Source of the DNA: Levilactobacillus lanxiensis
Lineage (GTDB): Bacteria > Bacillota > Bacilli > Lactobacillales > Lactobacillaceae
Assembly (NCBI RefSeq): GCF_016861655.1
Contig: NZ_BOLN01000004.1
Span: forward strand, 62,001-126,000
DNA length: 64,000 bases
Reading direction: 5' to 3'
The notes beneath the pieces are model-generated. The model did not search any database. It was not told the origin of the DNA and saw only the letters and a program-made list of their open reading frames with translations. This document shows positions 16,258 to 23,793 of the stretch, piece after piece (the first letter of the stretch is position 1; each line of letters opens with the position of its first letter). The translations under genes were made by a program, and so were the position numbers.

Positions 16258-16419
16258 ATGTTAAATTTCAAATTCTCAGCACTTTCAGCAATCTACGCCG
16301 CTAACGTCTTGGACGGGGGCAGAACTATTGATGAAGTTCCGACCTACCTGCAAGAAGATGTCAAAAATATTTTAGGTTCTGCAAAAAACTCCGTGAGCAC
16401 CGATACTTCACAAGCATAG
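16258..16419 (+). CDS. XkdX-like small phage protein 2
   Basis: This 53-residue peptide starts at ATG 16258 after AAGGAG. It shares the core S-A-x-x-x-I-Y-A-x-x-(I/V)-x-x-G-x-x-T-I-(D/E)-E-V-P with the 43-residue gene just upstream, so the two look like tandem duplicates that have diverged outside the core. The C-terminus is Ser/Thr-rich. It ends the tail gene run before the lysis-side genes. Confidence 0.65.
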   Translation: MLNFKFSALSAIYAANVLDGGRTIDEVPTYLQEDVKNILGSAKNSVSTDTSQA

Positions 16420-16473
16420 TTTTAGTAGCTGGTGCTTTTTTGATGGGATTTTTTATCGGGAAGGGGTGAGCAC

Positions 16474-16914
16474 TTGCTGAAGCATGATTCACGTAATGGC
16501 TTGCTAGCGAGAATGTATAGTCATTGGAACCATTTCTTCTTTGGAATTTTTTCAGTATTATGTGGAGTTTATATCCTACTTCATCAAGGTTATCTTGATG
16601 ATCCTCGAGTTACGCCGCCACCGCCACCATCACACTTTGAGAAAATTACATTTCAATTTGCTGATGATTGGTGGTTCGCGGCACTATTAATTGTCTTCGG
16701 AACTGTCCTACTTGTTGGCGTCCTTGGTGAGTCTAGGAAGCTTAGAGATTGGGGCCTTGTTGCAATTGCACCGTTGTATGGTGCAATGATGGTTGCATTT
16801 GGTGTCCGAGGATTACTTGATTTTAGGTTTAATTTGACATGGGTGTTTATTGGTCTCGCTGTAGCGTTGCTGATTGGCACTGCAATGCGAGGTGACCATC
16901 GGCATGAGGATTAG
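16474..16914 (+). CDS. prophage membrane protein
   Basis: This 146-residue protein starts at TTG 16474 after AAGGGGTGAG. It has about four membrane segments (about 19-37, 66-83, 92-112, 116-135) and a periplasm-side Pro-rich stretch (PRVTPPPPPSH). It lies between the tail and lysis genes. No family is recognised; it could assist lysis or exclude superinfecting phage. It overlaps the following gene by 11 bases. Confidence 0.55.
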   Translation: MLKHDSRNGLLARMYSHWNHFFFGIFSVLCGVYILLHQGYLDDPRVTPPPPPSHFEKITFQFADDWWFAALLIVFGTVLLVGVLGESRKLRDWGLVAIAPLYGAMMVAFGVRGLLDFRFNLTWVFIGLAVALLIGTAMRGDHRHED

Positions 16915-17266
16915 TGACTGGTCAACACTGTTGGGGGCTATTGGTGCATTAGCAGTGACAATTTGGGGAGTCATTCATGGGGCTAACACGGATAAACGTC
17001 AGTCGAACAATGACCGGCAAGAGTTGGAATCATGGATTATGAACCAAATTAAACAAGATAATCAGCAACTTCGAAGTGATCGTGAGTCGGACCGAAAGCA
17101 ATTTTCTACTGATTTAGAGGCCTTGCGAGCTAAGAAAGATGCAATGGAGCAAGAACTTAATCAGCAAATCGCACTTAAAGTCCGTGAGAACGAGCAACTA
17201 AAGCAGCGAAACGCTGCCTTAGAGGCAGAAAACGAAGCATACCGGAATCGGTACGGCCAATTATGA
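16904..17266 (+). CDS. membrane-anchored coiled-coil phage protein (lysis module)
   Basis: From ATG 16904 (after GAGGTG; upstream in-frame codons lack a ribosome site) this is a 120-residue protein. One N-terminal membrane segment (WSTLLGAIGALAVTIWGVIHG) is followed by about 85 residues of charged coiled coil (KQFSTDLEALRAKKDAMEQELNQQIALKVRENEQLKQRNAALEAENEAYRN). The layout resembles small XhlA-type haemolysin proteins that work beside holins. It overlaps the holin gene by 4 bases. Confidence 0.6.
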   Translation: MRISDWSTLLGAIGALAVTIWGVIHGANTDKRQSNNDRQELESWIMNQIKQDNQQLRSDRESDRKQFSTDLEALRAKKDAMEQELNQQIALKVRENEQLKQRNAALEAENEAYRNRYGQL

Positions 17267-17793
17267 TGGAGGACATTATGGATAACCTATTGAATGTTTT
17301 TAAAGTGTTAAATGACACAGGAATCTTGGGTGTCATCGTGGTGGCATTTGTTGGATGGTTTACACGAATTAACCCAGCATTGAAACATAAAGTTGAATTG
17401 CAAAAGACTTCTCGGCAACGTGAGGCACTATTACTACTGGACCAGTTAGCTACGAACGTAGTATTAGAGCTGTCAACAAAGTACGAACTTCCAAATGATG
17501 AAAAACGTGAAAAGGCGATTGCTCAGGTAACCGAACAGCTACAAGGTTTTGGGCATGAAATCGATCCTAAGGTAGTATCGGCTGGCATTGAGAAGGCTTA
17601 TCAATTGCTGAGTACTAAAAACACAGCAGCACAAGTTAAGCAAGCTAAGTATGACGCCGCTCTCGCGTCCACAGAAGCCGCGTTCGCTAAGAAGCAGGAA
17701 CAACTATCTGTAAACAGTTCTGCAGTTAAGGATGAAGTTAATCCATTGAAAGTTCCAGCTACTGCACAACCAACGGAGGGAGGCAATCAATAA
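17263..17793 (+). CDS. phage holin, LLH family
   Basis: This 176-residue protein has a single N-terminal membrane segment (TGILGVIVVAFVGWFTRINPAL) followed by a long cytoplasmic helical region. The core QREALLLLDQLATNVVLELSTKYELPNDEKREKAIAQVTEQLQGFG is typical of the LLH holin family of lactobacillus phages. It makes the membrane lesion that releases or activates the endolysin. The stop codon overlaps the endolysin start by one base, so the two are translationally coupled. Confidence 0.85.
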   Translation: MMEDIMDNLLNVFKVLNDTGILGVIVVAFVGWFTRINPALKHKVELQKTSRQREALLLLDQLATNVVLELSTKYELPNDEKREKAIAQVTEQLQGFGHEIDPKVVSAGIEKAYQLLSTKNTAAQVKQAKYDAALASTEAAFAKKQEQLSVNSSAVKDEVNPLKVPATAQPTEGGNQ

Positions 17794-18845
17794 TGCCACG
17801 TTTAGACATGGTTGATATCTCAAATAACAATGGCTATATGACCGTATCCAACTACAAATCCATGGCTAAATATGGTGTGAAGGCGATTGTTCAAAAGCTC
17901 TCAGAGGGGACTTACTTTACAGATGGCACCCGAAAAGTTAATATCACCAACGCGATTAAAGCTGGGATGCACGTTAATGGCTACCACTTTGCTCGGTTTA
18001 CCACAGTGGCTGGTGCCAAAGCTGAGGCACAAATGGCGGCGCGATGCGCGTTGTCAGCGGGACTCGGTAAGGACAGCGTAATCGTTTTGGACTTTGAATC
18101 TAACAACAAAGGCTGGTCCATAAACTCTGCCACAATTCGAGCATGGGTCAAAGAGGTTAAGCGCATGGGTTATCCGAAAACCGATGTGTATACGATGGGA
18201 AGTTGGACTAATTCATTGCCATTAAATAACTCTGGACGTGGGGGCTGGATTGCCTCCTATCCTAGTAATCCCAGTGGTATGAACCTGTACAAGTCTTACA
18301 ATGGATGGCAATGGTCATCGACACATAAATTTCCCGGGGTTTATGGTGGACTTGACGTAAGCCAAATGTATTCGGATTACTACTACGGTTCGGCTGCCAA
18401 GGTCGCTAAGCCTAAGAAGGCCGTTTACTATGACTACAATCCTAAAGTTGTTTACGCGCGAACAGAAATTAAACGATACAAGGATAAAGAGTTCAAGCAT
18501 CCAGTGGACTCCTGGCCGACTCACACGGGCTTTGAGGTAGCCTCACTGGTTAAATATGGCAAAGTGACACGCTTTAAGTTAGCCAATGGGTTATTTATCA
18601 CGGCTAATCAAGCCTACGTAAACCGGCTATACTACGTGGCAGGGGGTAAGACCAAGCAGGTTAAATCAGTTCGGGGGACTCATCGTTATAAAGACAAGTC
18701 GCTACACCATGTAGTTGATTGGTGGCCCGCTGGAACAATCTTTGCAGTCGATAAGATTGTTAAAGATGGTAATGCAACGCGAATTAAGCTAGCGAACGGG
18801 ATGTTCATTAGCGGCAATAAGTTAAATAATAGTTTTGTGAAGTAA
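17793..18845 (+). CDS. endolysin: GH25 muramidase with two C-terminal wall-binding repeats
   Basis: This 350-residue protein hydrolyses the MurNAc-GlcNAc bond. Residues 1-200 are a GH25 domain starting PRLDMVDISNNNG with the catalytic acid pair in VIVLDFE (about 95-101) and QWSST/GGLDVSQMY near its end. Residues about 215-350 carry two copies of a 60-residue SH3-like module (DUF5776 type) with repeated RYKDK, VD.WP, FKLANG/IKLANG and FI. No signal peptide is visible, so export needs the holin. It is the last prophage gene before a strong terminator. Confidence 0.93.
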   Translation: MPRLDMVDISNNNGYMTVSNYKSMAKYGVKAIVQKLSEGTYFTDGTRKVNITNAIKAGMHVNGYHFARFTTVAGAKAEAQMAARCALSAGLGKDSVIVLDFESNNKGWSINSATIRAWVKEVKRMGYPKTDVYTMGSWTNSLPLNNSGRGGWIASYPSNPSGMNLYKSYNGWQWSSTHKFPGVYGGLDVSQMYSDYYYGSAAKVAKPKKAVYYDYNPKVVYARTEIKRYKDKEFKHPVDSWPTHTGFEVASLVKYGKVTRFKLANGLFITANQAYVNRLYYVAGGKTKQVKSVRGTHRYKDKSLHHVVDWWPAGTIFAVDKIVKDGNATRIKLANGMFISGNKLNNSFVK

Positions 18846-18851
18846 GTTTAG

Positions 18852-18888
18852 GGGTGTCTCACGCGTAAAAGCGTGGGACACCCTTTTT
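18852..18888 (+). terminator. strong intrinsic terminator ending the prophage late operon
   Basis: A 13-bp stem (18852-18864 with 18871-18883, one T-G wobble) around a GTAAAA loop is followed by TTTTT at 18884-18888. Confidence 0.95.
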
Positions 18889-19035
18889 GTATAATATTCA
18901 GTATATTTTGAATATTGTTTCTTCTATCTTATATGTATTCCTCGCACGGATTTATTTTCTAACCATTTTTCTAACCACTTAGGGAATTGGCTTGTTAAAT
19001 AGTGCCAACTTTGTTATGCTTGAAGTCGTTGAAAT

Positions 19036-19120
19036 GCGGCCATGGCGGAATTGGCAGACGCGCAAGATTAAGGATCTTGTCCGGGTAATCCGGGTGGAAG
19101 TTCGAATCTTCTTGGCCGCA
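19036..19120 (+). tRNA. tRNA-Leu, anticodon AAG
   Basis: A full cloverleaf folds: acceptor GCGGCCA/TGGCCGC, anticodon stem CAAGA/TCTTG around TTAAGGA (anticodon AAG at 19070-19072), a long variable arm (CCGG/CCGG) and T-arm GGAAG TTCGAAT CTTCT, with no encoded CCA. The long variable arm and the AAG anticodon identify leucine (CUU). A34 in tRNA-Leu is uncommon in bacteria, where GAG is usual. It lies about 150 bases right of the prophage terminator, so it may mark the attachment site. Confidence 0.93.
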
Positions 19121-19137
19121 TCAGAGGTTTACAGAAA

Positions 19138-19166
19138 GTACCGACCTATTGGGTTGGTGCTTTTTT
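19138..19166 (+). terminator. tRNA-Leu terminator
   Basis: GTACCGACC (19138-19146) pairs with GGTTGGTGC (19152-19160), followed by six T. Confidence 0.85.
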
Positions 19167-19233
19167 GTTTTGTTAGGGTGGTTATGCAGGAAAAGCCATA
19201 TAATTGTGGCTATAGGGACTACAAGGTGGCGAG

Positions 19234-19431
19234 TTGTTTAATTTACTTGAAAAACTGGGCCAGAACTTTCCGCCGCTTGATATAGCGCACGCAACTAAAG
19301 AGGATCTTCTGCGTTATCGCATGGTAGGTCTTTCTGATGAAGAGAAAAAGAAGACCATTGCGCGGGCTAAGGAATTAGGCATGTTGCAGGAAAAGTCGAG
19401 CGGGCGCACAAAACAAACTAATGACATGTGA
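19234..19431 (+). CDS. small conserved-looking protein, function unknown
   Basis: This 65-residue protein starts at TTG 19234 after AAGGTGGCGAG. It is mostly helical and charged (ATKEDLLRYRMVGLSDEEKKKTIARAKELGMLQEK), with no membrane segment or known motif. A good terminator follows at 19451, which supports a genuine gene. I do not recognise the family. Lying between a tRNA and a MATE gene at the prophage edge, it could be chromosomal or a remnant of an earlier element. Confidence 0.5.
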   Translation: MFNLLEKLGQNFPPLDIAHATKEDLLRYRMVGLSDEEKKKTIARAKELGMLQEKSSGRTKQTNDM

Positions 19432-19450
19432 TGATTAGTGTGTACTAAAA

Positions 19451-19487
19451 ACCGTGTTAGCCAATAATCTTGGCCAGCACGGTTTTG
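19451..19487 (+). terminator. intrinsic terminator
   Basis: ACCGTGTTAGCC (19451-19462) pairs with GGCCAGCACGGT (19472-19483) with one mismatch; TTTT follows within GGTTTTGATTT. Confidence 0.75.
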
Positions 19488-19556
19488 ATTTAACGATGAA
19501 GCCCCGAAACAATTAAATTACCCCCGAAAAATGACAAACAGATAACATTTTCACCA

Positions 19557-19570
19557 AGCAATCGTTTTCA
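19557..19570 (-). promoter_or_regulatory. catabolite-responsive element (cre) candidate
   Basis: On the minus strand this reads TGAAAACGATTGCT, which matches the CcpA consensus TGNAANCGNWNNCW at every fixed position. It lies about 85 bases upstream of the -35 box of the MATE gene. Catabolite control of that exporter is inferred, not shown. Confidence 0.5.
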
Positions 19571-19654
19571 TGAAAATAGACCTTCAAAAATCCTTAAGAA
19601 GAGCGTAAGATTGAAAATTAAATCAACCACTTTTCATCTTTTCAGGCAAATGTA

Positions 19655-19683
19655 CTGACAAGTGGTGGTGAACGCGTTATAGT
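19655..19683 (+). promoter_or_regulatory. sigma-A promoter for the MATE exporter
   Basis: CTGACA (19655-19660), a 17-base spacer and TATAGT (19678-19683) form a good housekeeping promoter. The start codon is about 45 bases beyond the expected transcription start. Confidence 0.7.
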
Positions 19684-19734
19684 AGTTCTCTTGTGTCAAT
19701 TTAATTGACCATAATTTTAGAAGGAGGTCGGCGT

Positions 19735-21192
19735 ATGAGCGACTTAACCAAGGGCAATTCCCTCAAACTTATTTTCTTTTTCACGATTCCATTGTTGATT
19801 GGTAATTTATTTCAGCAATTATATAACGTCTCTGATACTGTAGTTGTGGGGCAAACCCTTGGTGTGAAGGCGCTGGCCGCCGTTGGTGCGACTGGTTCAA
19901 TCAACTTCTTAATTATTGGATTCGCGCAAGGCCTGACCGCTGGCTTGGCCATTATTACGGCCACCCGGTTCGGGGCCCGCGATTACAAGGGTGTGCGGCG
20001 GTCCTTTGCCGCGAGCATTATCATTTCAATCTTAATGACAATCGTGTTGACGGTTCTGTCGTTAACTTTCGTTGATCCTATCTTGAAATTAATGCAAACC
20101 CCAGCGTCCATCTTCGACAATGCGCGGATCTTCATCAGCACGATCTTTGCCGGAATCTTTGCGTCGATGGCGTTCAACTTACTCTCTAACATTATTCGTG
20201 CGCTCGGGGATTCCCGGACGCCACTGATTTTCCTGGTCATCGGGACCGTGGTTAACGTGCTTTTAGAATTACTCTTCATCCTGGTCTTCCACATGGGCGT
20301 CGCTGGTGCCGGTTGGGCAACCGTCATCTCTCAGGTGGTCGCCTCACTCCTCTGTGTGGGTTACATCATCCGGTCCATTCCACTCCTACACATCACTAAG
20401 GAAGATTTTAAATTCGGGTTCGATGAACTCTGGCAACATTTTTCCACGGGGATGCCCATGGGCTTTCAACTGTCCATCATTGCAATTGGCACGATGGTGA
20501 TGCAGGCAGCCTTGAACTCTCTGGGGACCGACTCCGTTGCGGCTTCAACCGCAGCGTCCAAGGTTGACCAACTGTGTTCACTGCCCATGTCTTCTTTCGG
20601 AGTCACCATGGCAACCTTTGCCGCTCAGAACTTTGGGGCCGGCAAGTACGGTCGTATCATGGAAGGGGTCAAGAAGACCCTCTGGTTATCCGGGACCTTC
20701 GCCGTTTTGGCGGGGAGTCTGGTTATCTTCTTCGGTAAGCCAATTGTGACGTTGATCATTGGAACGGCCGACGAACACGTCATTCAATTGTCACAAACCT
20801 ACTTCAATATTATTGGGAGCACGTACCTTTTGTTAAGTGTCCTCTTTATCATCCGGAACACACTCCAAGGCCTGGGTCGGCGAGTCTTGCCAACCTTAGC
20901 GGGTGTCGGGGAACTGACCATGCGGGTCTTTGCCGCGGTGTTCCTGGTGGGCACGTTGGGTTATGCCGGAGCCGTTTCCGCGGAACCATTGGCTTGGTTG
21001 GGTTCTTGTGCCATCCTGGTACCCTCTTGGATTCGAGCCGTGAAGCAATTGCGGAACTTACAACGTTCAGAAGATATCGCTGCTGGGAAGAACCCAGAGG
21101 TCGAAGCGTTGACTGCATCAGTTGCGCACGCCGAACCTGTGGGTGAAACAATTTCATCAGCACCTGAATTAGAGTCTTACCGTAAAGCGTGA
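19735..21192 (+). CDS. MATE family multidrug/metabolite exporter
   Basis: This 485-residue membrane protein has about twelve helices and starts at ATG 19735 after AGAAGGAGGT; the upstream in-frame TTG 19705 has no ribosome site. MATE features include the N-terminal PLLIGNLFQQLYNVSDTVVVGQTLG and the repeated half near 245-300 (GMPMGFQLSIIAIGTMVMQAALNSLG...PMSSFGVTMATFAAQNFGAGKYGRI). It uses Na+ or H+ gradients to expel organic cations or metabolites. It is a single-gene unit with its own promoter, an upstream cre candidate and a terminator. Substrate unknown. Confidence 0.92.
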   Translation: MSDLTKGNSLKLIFFFTIPLLIGNLFQQLYNVSDTVVVGQTLGVKALAAVGATGSINFLIIGFAQGLTAGLAIITATRFGARDYKGVRRSFAASIIISILMTIVLTVLSLTFVDPILKLMQTPASIFDNARIFISTIFAGIFASMAFNLLSNIIRALGDSRTPLIFLVIGTVVNVLLELLFILVFHMGVAGAGWATVISQVVASLLCVGYIIRSIPLLHITKEDFKFGFDELWQHFSTGMPMGFQLSIIAIGTMVMQAALNSLGTDSVAASTAASKVDQLCSLPMSSFGVTMATFAAQNFGAGKYGRIMEGVKKTLWLSGTFAVLAGSLVIFFGKPIVTLIIGTADEHVIQLSQTYFNIIGSTYLLLSVLFIIRNTLQGLGRRVLPTLAGVGELTMRVFAAVFLVGTLGYAGAVSAEPLAWLGSCAILVPSWIRAVKQLRNLQRSEDIAAGKNPEVEALTASVAHAEPVGETISSAPELESYRKA

Positions 21193-21200
21193 TAAACTAT

Positions 21201-21231
21201 GGTGTGGTCAGTGATGGCCGCACCATTTTTC
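21201..21231 (+). terminator. terminator of the MATE gene
   Basis: GGTGTGGTCA (21201-21210) pairs with TGGCCGCACC (21215-21224) around GTGA, followed by ATTTTT. Confidence 0.9.
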
Positions 21232-21273
21232 TTTACCTAAAAATGTAAAAAACGCACAAGGAGACCTTGCGAA

Positions 21274-21885
21274 ATGAAAAATTTTATTTTTGATATTGAC
21301 GGGACTTTACTGGACACCGAGGCTATGTATATGAAGTCGCTCCAGGCCGTTCTTCATGACCGGGGGATTGAACGGGAATATGCGACGCTGGCAAAGACGT
21401 TTGGCATTCCCAGCCGGGACGCACTGATTCGCTTGCAGTTGCCGGATGTAGATGACATCTTGGCCGAGTGGGGCCCCCGGACGCAGGATTACCGGGATAC
21501 GGTGGCCATTTATGCGGGAGTTAAATCGGCACTGGCCCAGTTGAAGGCAGCCGGCGCGGGGCTCGCCATCATGACCTCCAAGCAACGGTTTGAATATGAC
21601 CGGGATGTGGTCAGCATGGGGCTGGATAGCTACTTTAGCCAGGCCATTGTCGCCGAAGATATTGCCCACGGCAAGCCGGAACCGGATGGTATCTTATTGG
21701 CCATGGACCGGCTGGGGGCAGAGCCAGCGGAGACCGTTTACGTGGGGGACACGGTGTATGACGCCGAGGCTTCGGCAGCGGCCCACGTGACCTTTGGTTT
21801 CGCAGCGTGGAATGGCCGAACGCCAACTGATTTTACGCCGGACGTTAGTTTTATCACGCCAGCGGCTATGCTGGACCACCTGTAA
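21274..21885 (+). CDS. HAD-superfamily hydrolase (phosphoglycolate-phosphatase-like)
   Basis: This 203-residue protein follows AAGGAGA. HAD motifs are present: I, FDIDGTLLDT with nucleophile Asp7 and Asp9; II, IMTSKQ near residue 90; the KPEPDGILLAMDRL Lys; and IV, VYVGDTVYDAEAS. The helical cap between about 15 and 80 is of the subclass I type seen in beta-phosphoglucomutase/Gph-like enzymes. It probably dephosphorylates a small metabolite; substrate not predictable. It may be co-transcribed with or independent of the PTS genes 100 bases on. Confidence 0.88.
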   Translation: MKNFIFDIDGTLLDTEAMYMKSLQAVLHDRGIEREYATLAKTFGIPSRDALIRLQLPDVDDILAEWGPRTQDYRDTVAIYAGVKSALAQLKAAGAGLAIMTSKQRFEYDRDVVSMGLDSYFSQAIVAEDIAHGKPEPDGILLAMDRLGAEPAETVYVGDTVYDAEASAAAHVTFGFAAWNGRTPTDFTPDVSFITPAAMLDHL

Positions 21886-21989
21886 ATTTAGCTGAGGGAG
21901 TAGCTGGAACCGCTTTTTTATGCTATATTTAATTCAGACGCAATTTACGGAAAACCGCTGAATAGCGGAATTGATGAAGGGGTGGCAGG

Positions 21990-22409
21990 ATGCTCGCCAT
22001 AATCGTCACAAGCCACGGTGAATTTGCCCGTGGAATTTTACAAAGTGCTGAAATGATCTTTGGTAAAGCGCAAAAAATTATTGCCGTTACACTGGCGGCC
22101 GACGAAAGTGTCGAGGACTTGGCCAATCACTACCAGGCGGCGATTCAAGAAATGGCCCCGGTAGACGAATTGTTATTTTTGGTCGATCTATGGGGTGGCT
22201 CGCCCTTTAACGCGGCTAGTCGGGTCGTTGCCCAGCATCCGGACCGATATGGTCTCGTGGCTGGCTTGAATCTGCCAATGCTGATTGAGGCACTGTCGAT
22301 TCAGAACCAGACTTTGGCTGAGGTGATTCCCCACTTAGAGCGCGCAGCTCAAGGGGGCATTCGCCATTTAGATTTACAAGCGAACACGGGAGATGACGAG
22401 TTACTATGA
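21990..22409 (+). CDS. PTS mannose-family EIIA component
   Basis: This 139-residue cytoplasmic protein starts MLAIIVTSHGEFARGI. His9 in SHG is the phosphorylation site that accepts phosphate from HPr. The central VDLWGGSPFNAA loop is the family hallmark. It is a free EIIA rather than an EIIAB fusion. It overlaps the EIIB gene by ATGA, so the A and B genes are coupled. It begins a four-gene IIA-IIB-IIC-IID set; the sugar cannot be read from sequence. Confidence 0.92.
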   Translation: MLAIIVTSHGEFARGILQSAEMIFGKAQKIIAVTLAADESVEDLANHYQAAIQEMAPVDELLFLVDLWGGSPFNAASRVVAQHPDRYGLVAGLNLPMLIEALSIQNQTLAEVIPHLERAAQGGIRHLDLQANTGDDELL

Positions 22410-22909
22410 CGATGACAATTAAATTAGCGCGGGTCGATAACCGCTTACTGCACGGTCAAGTTGCGACGGTGTGGACCAAGACGGTACGGCCTAACCGGAT
22501 TTTGGTCGTCTCCGATGACGTGGCCCAGGATCAACTGCGCAAGACGTTGATCGTCCAAGCGGCGCCAGCTGAAGCCAAGGCCAACGTCATTACGTTAGCG
22601 AAAATGGCGCAGATCTATCAGGATGCCCGTTTTGATGGCTTTCAGCCGATTATCTTAATGGAAACACTGCCGGAAATGGCCAGTTTGGTGGACCAAGGTG
22701 TCGACTTGACCGCGACCGGTGTGAACGTGGGTAACCTAGCTTATACGGCGGGGAAGACCCTGTTGACGGCTAGTCTGTCCGCCGATGAAGCAGATGTTGC
22801 GGCTGCCAAGAAGTTGGTCGCAGCTGGTGTCGACGTCTATGCGCAGACGGTTCCGACGGATCGGAAACAGGATTTCTTAAAGTTAGCAGCTAAAAAGGGT
22901 TTGTCGTAA
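22406..22909 (+). CDS. PTS mannose-family EIIB component
   Basis: This 167-residue protein has the active-site motif RVDNRLLHGQVATVW, whose His accepts phosphate from EIIA and passes it to the incoming sugar. The start is ATG 22406 in ATGA overlap with EIIA; ATG 22412 is an alternative. Later GVNVGNLAY and KLVAAGVDVYAQTVPTD are normal for the family. A hairpin with a T-run lies between this gene and EIIC. Confidence 0.92.
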   Translation: MTMTIKLARVDNRLLHGQVATVWTKTVRPNRILVVSDDVAQDQLRKTLIVQAAPAEAKANVITLAKMAQIYQDARFDGFQPIILMETLPEMASLVDQGVDLTATGVNVGNLAYTAGKTLLTASLSADEADVAAAKKLVAAGVDVYAQTVPTDRKQDFLKLAAKKGLS

Positions 22910-22916
22910 CACCTCA

Positions 22917-22950
22917 CTCGGTGGTCACCCCACCTGAGCGGGGTGTTTTT
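22917..22950 (+). promoter_or_regulatory. possible terminator/antiterminator in the PTS operon
   Basis: CACCCC (22926-22931) pairs with GGGGTG (22940-22945) followed by GTTTTT, a terminator-like hairpin. An overlapping alternative stem, CTCGGTGG (22917-22924) with CCACCTGAG (22930-22938), uses some of the same bases, so the two folds exclude each other. This layout suggests attenuation between IIB and IIC. Confidence 0.5.
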
Positions 22951-22988
22951 GCGGTACATATTAGAAAGTAGAAGGGAGTCAACGGGTC

Positions 22989-23780
22989 ATGAGCATTTGG
23001 GGAGTTTTGATTATTGCCTTCTTAGCGGGGATCGAAGGTGTGATTGATGAATGGGAATTTCATCAACCCATCGTTGCCTGTACGCTGGTCGGCCTAGCAA
23101 CCGGGAATCTCGTGAGTGGGATTGCTCTCGGGGCTTCACTGCAGTTAGTGACGTTGGGGTGGATGAACATAGGGGCCGCTGTTGCCCCTGATCCGGCGTT
23201 AGCCGCCGTTGTGGCCGCATGGTGGGTCAGTGGCCCCGCGCACTTGCCCGTGGCGGCAGGGGTCATTTTAGCCATTCCCTTAGCCTTGATCGGGCAGGGG
23301 TTGACGCAGGGCCTGCGCAAACTGATTATTCCGTTGGTGCAACAGGCCGATGTGGCCGCTGCCAGTGGCAATCTCCACCGCATCGACTGGATTTTGCGCC
23401 TCAGCGTGGTCTTACAGGGCCTACGCGTTTTGATTCCGACGGCGTTTTTGATGTGGATTCCGAGTGCTTGGGTCCATGCGAGTTACCACCTGCTACCGCA
23501 AGTTATTCAGGGCGGGTTGCGGGTATCCGCGGGCTTGCTAGTCGTTGTCAGTTTTGCCATTGTCATCAACATGATGGCGACCCGGCAGCTCTGGCCGTTC
23601 TTCTTTATTGGTTTTGCACTCGCAACGGACGGCCATTTGAGTTTGGTCGCCCTAGGCTTAATTGGCGTCGGACTGGCGATTCTTTACCTGCGCTTGCAGG
23701 ATGGTGGTCACCACGATAATGGTGGCGGCAATAATCAGACTGAAGAAGACGAATTGGACCGCGAACTGGATGATCTTTAA
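22989..23780 (+). CDS. PTS mannose-family EIIC permease
   Basis: This 263-residue membrane protein is one half of the mannose-family channel. The N-terminal VLIIAFLAGIEGVIDEWEFHQPIVACTLVGLATGNLVSGIALGASLQLVTLGWMNIGAAVAPDPALAAVVA is the typical EIIC(Man) opening and substrate-binding region. The C-terminus is a hydrophilic His/Asn/Glu/Asp-rich tail (GGHHDNGGGNNQTEEDELDRELDDL). The IID gene follows after 13 bases with its own AAGGAGG. Confidence 0.92.
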   Translation: MSIWGVLIIAFLAGIEGVIDEWEFHQPIVACTLVGLATGNLVSGIALGASLQLVTLGWMNIGAAVAPDPALAAVVAAWWVSGPAHLPVAAGVILAIPLALIGQGLTQGLRKLIIPLVQQADVAAASGNLHRIDWILRLSVVLQGLRVLIPTAFLMWIPSAWVHASYHLLPQVIQGGLRVSAGLLVVVSFAIVINMMATRQLWPFFFIGFALATDGHLSLVALGLIGVGLAILYLRLQDGGHHDNGGGNNQTEEDELDRELDDL

Positions 23781-23793
23781 GGAGGCGTGACGA

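Noticed and set aside
19036-19120. Classic 3'-end tRNA attachment site
   Set aside because: The prophage lies on the 5' side of the intact tRNA, opposite to the usual arrangement, and the other att repeat is outside the window, so no att site is annotated.
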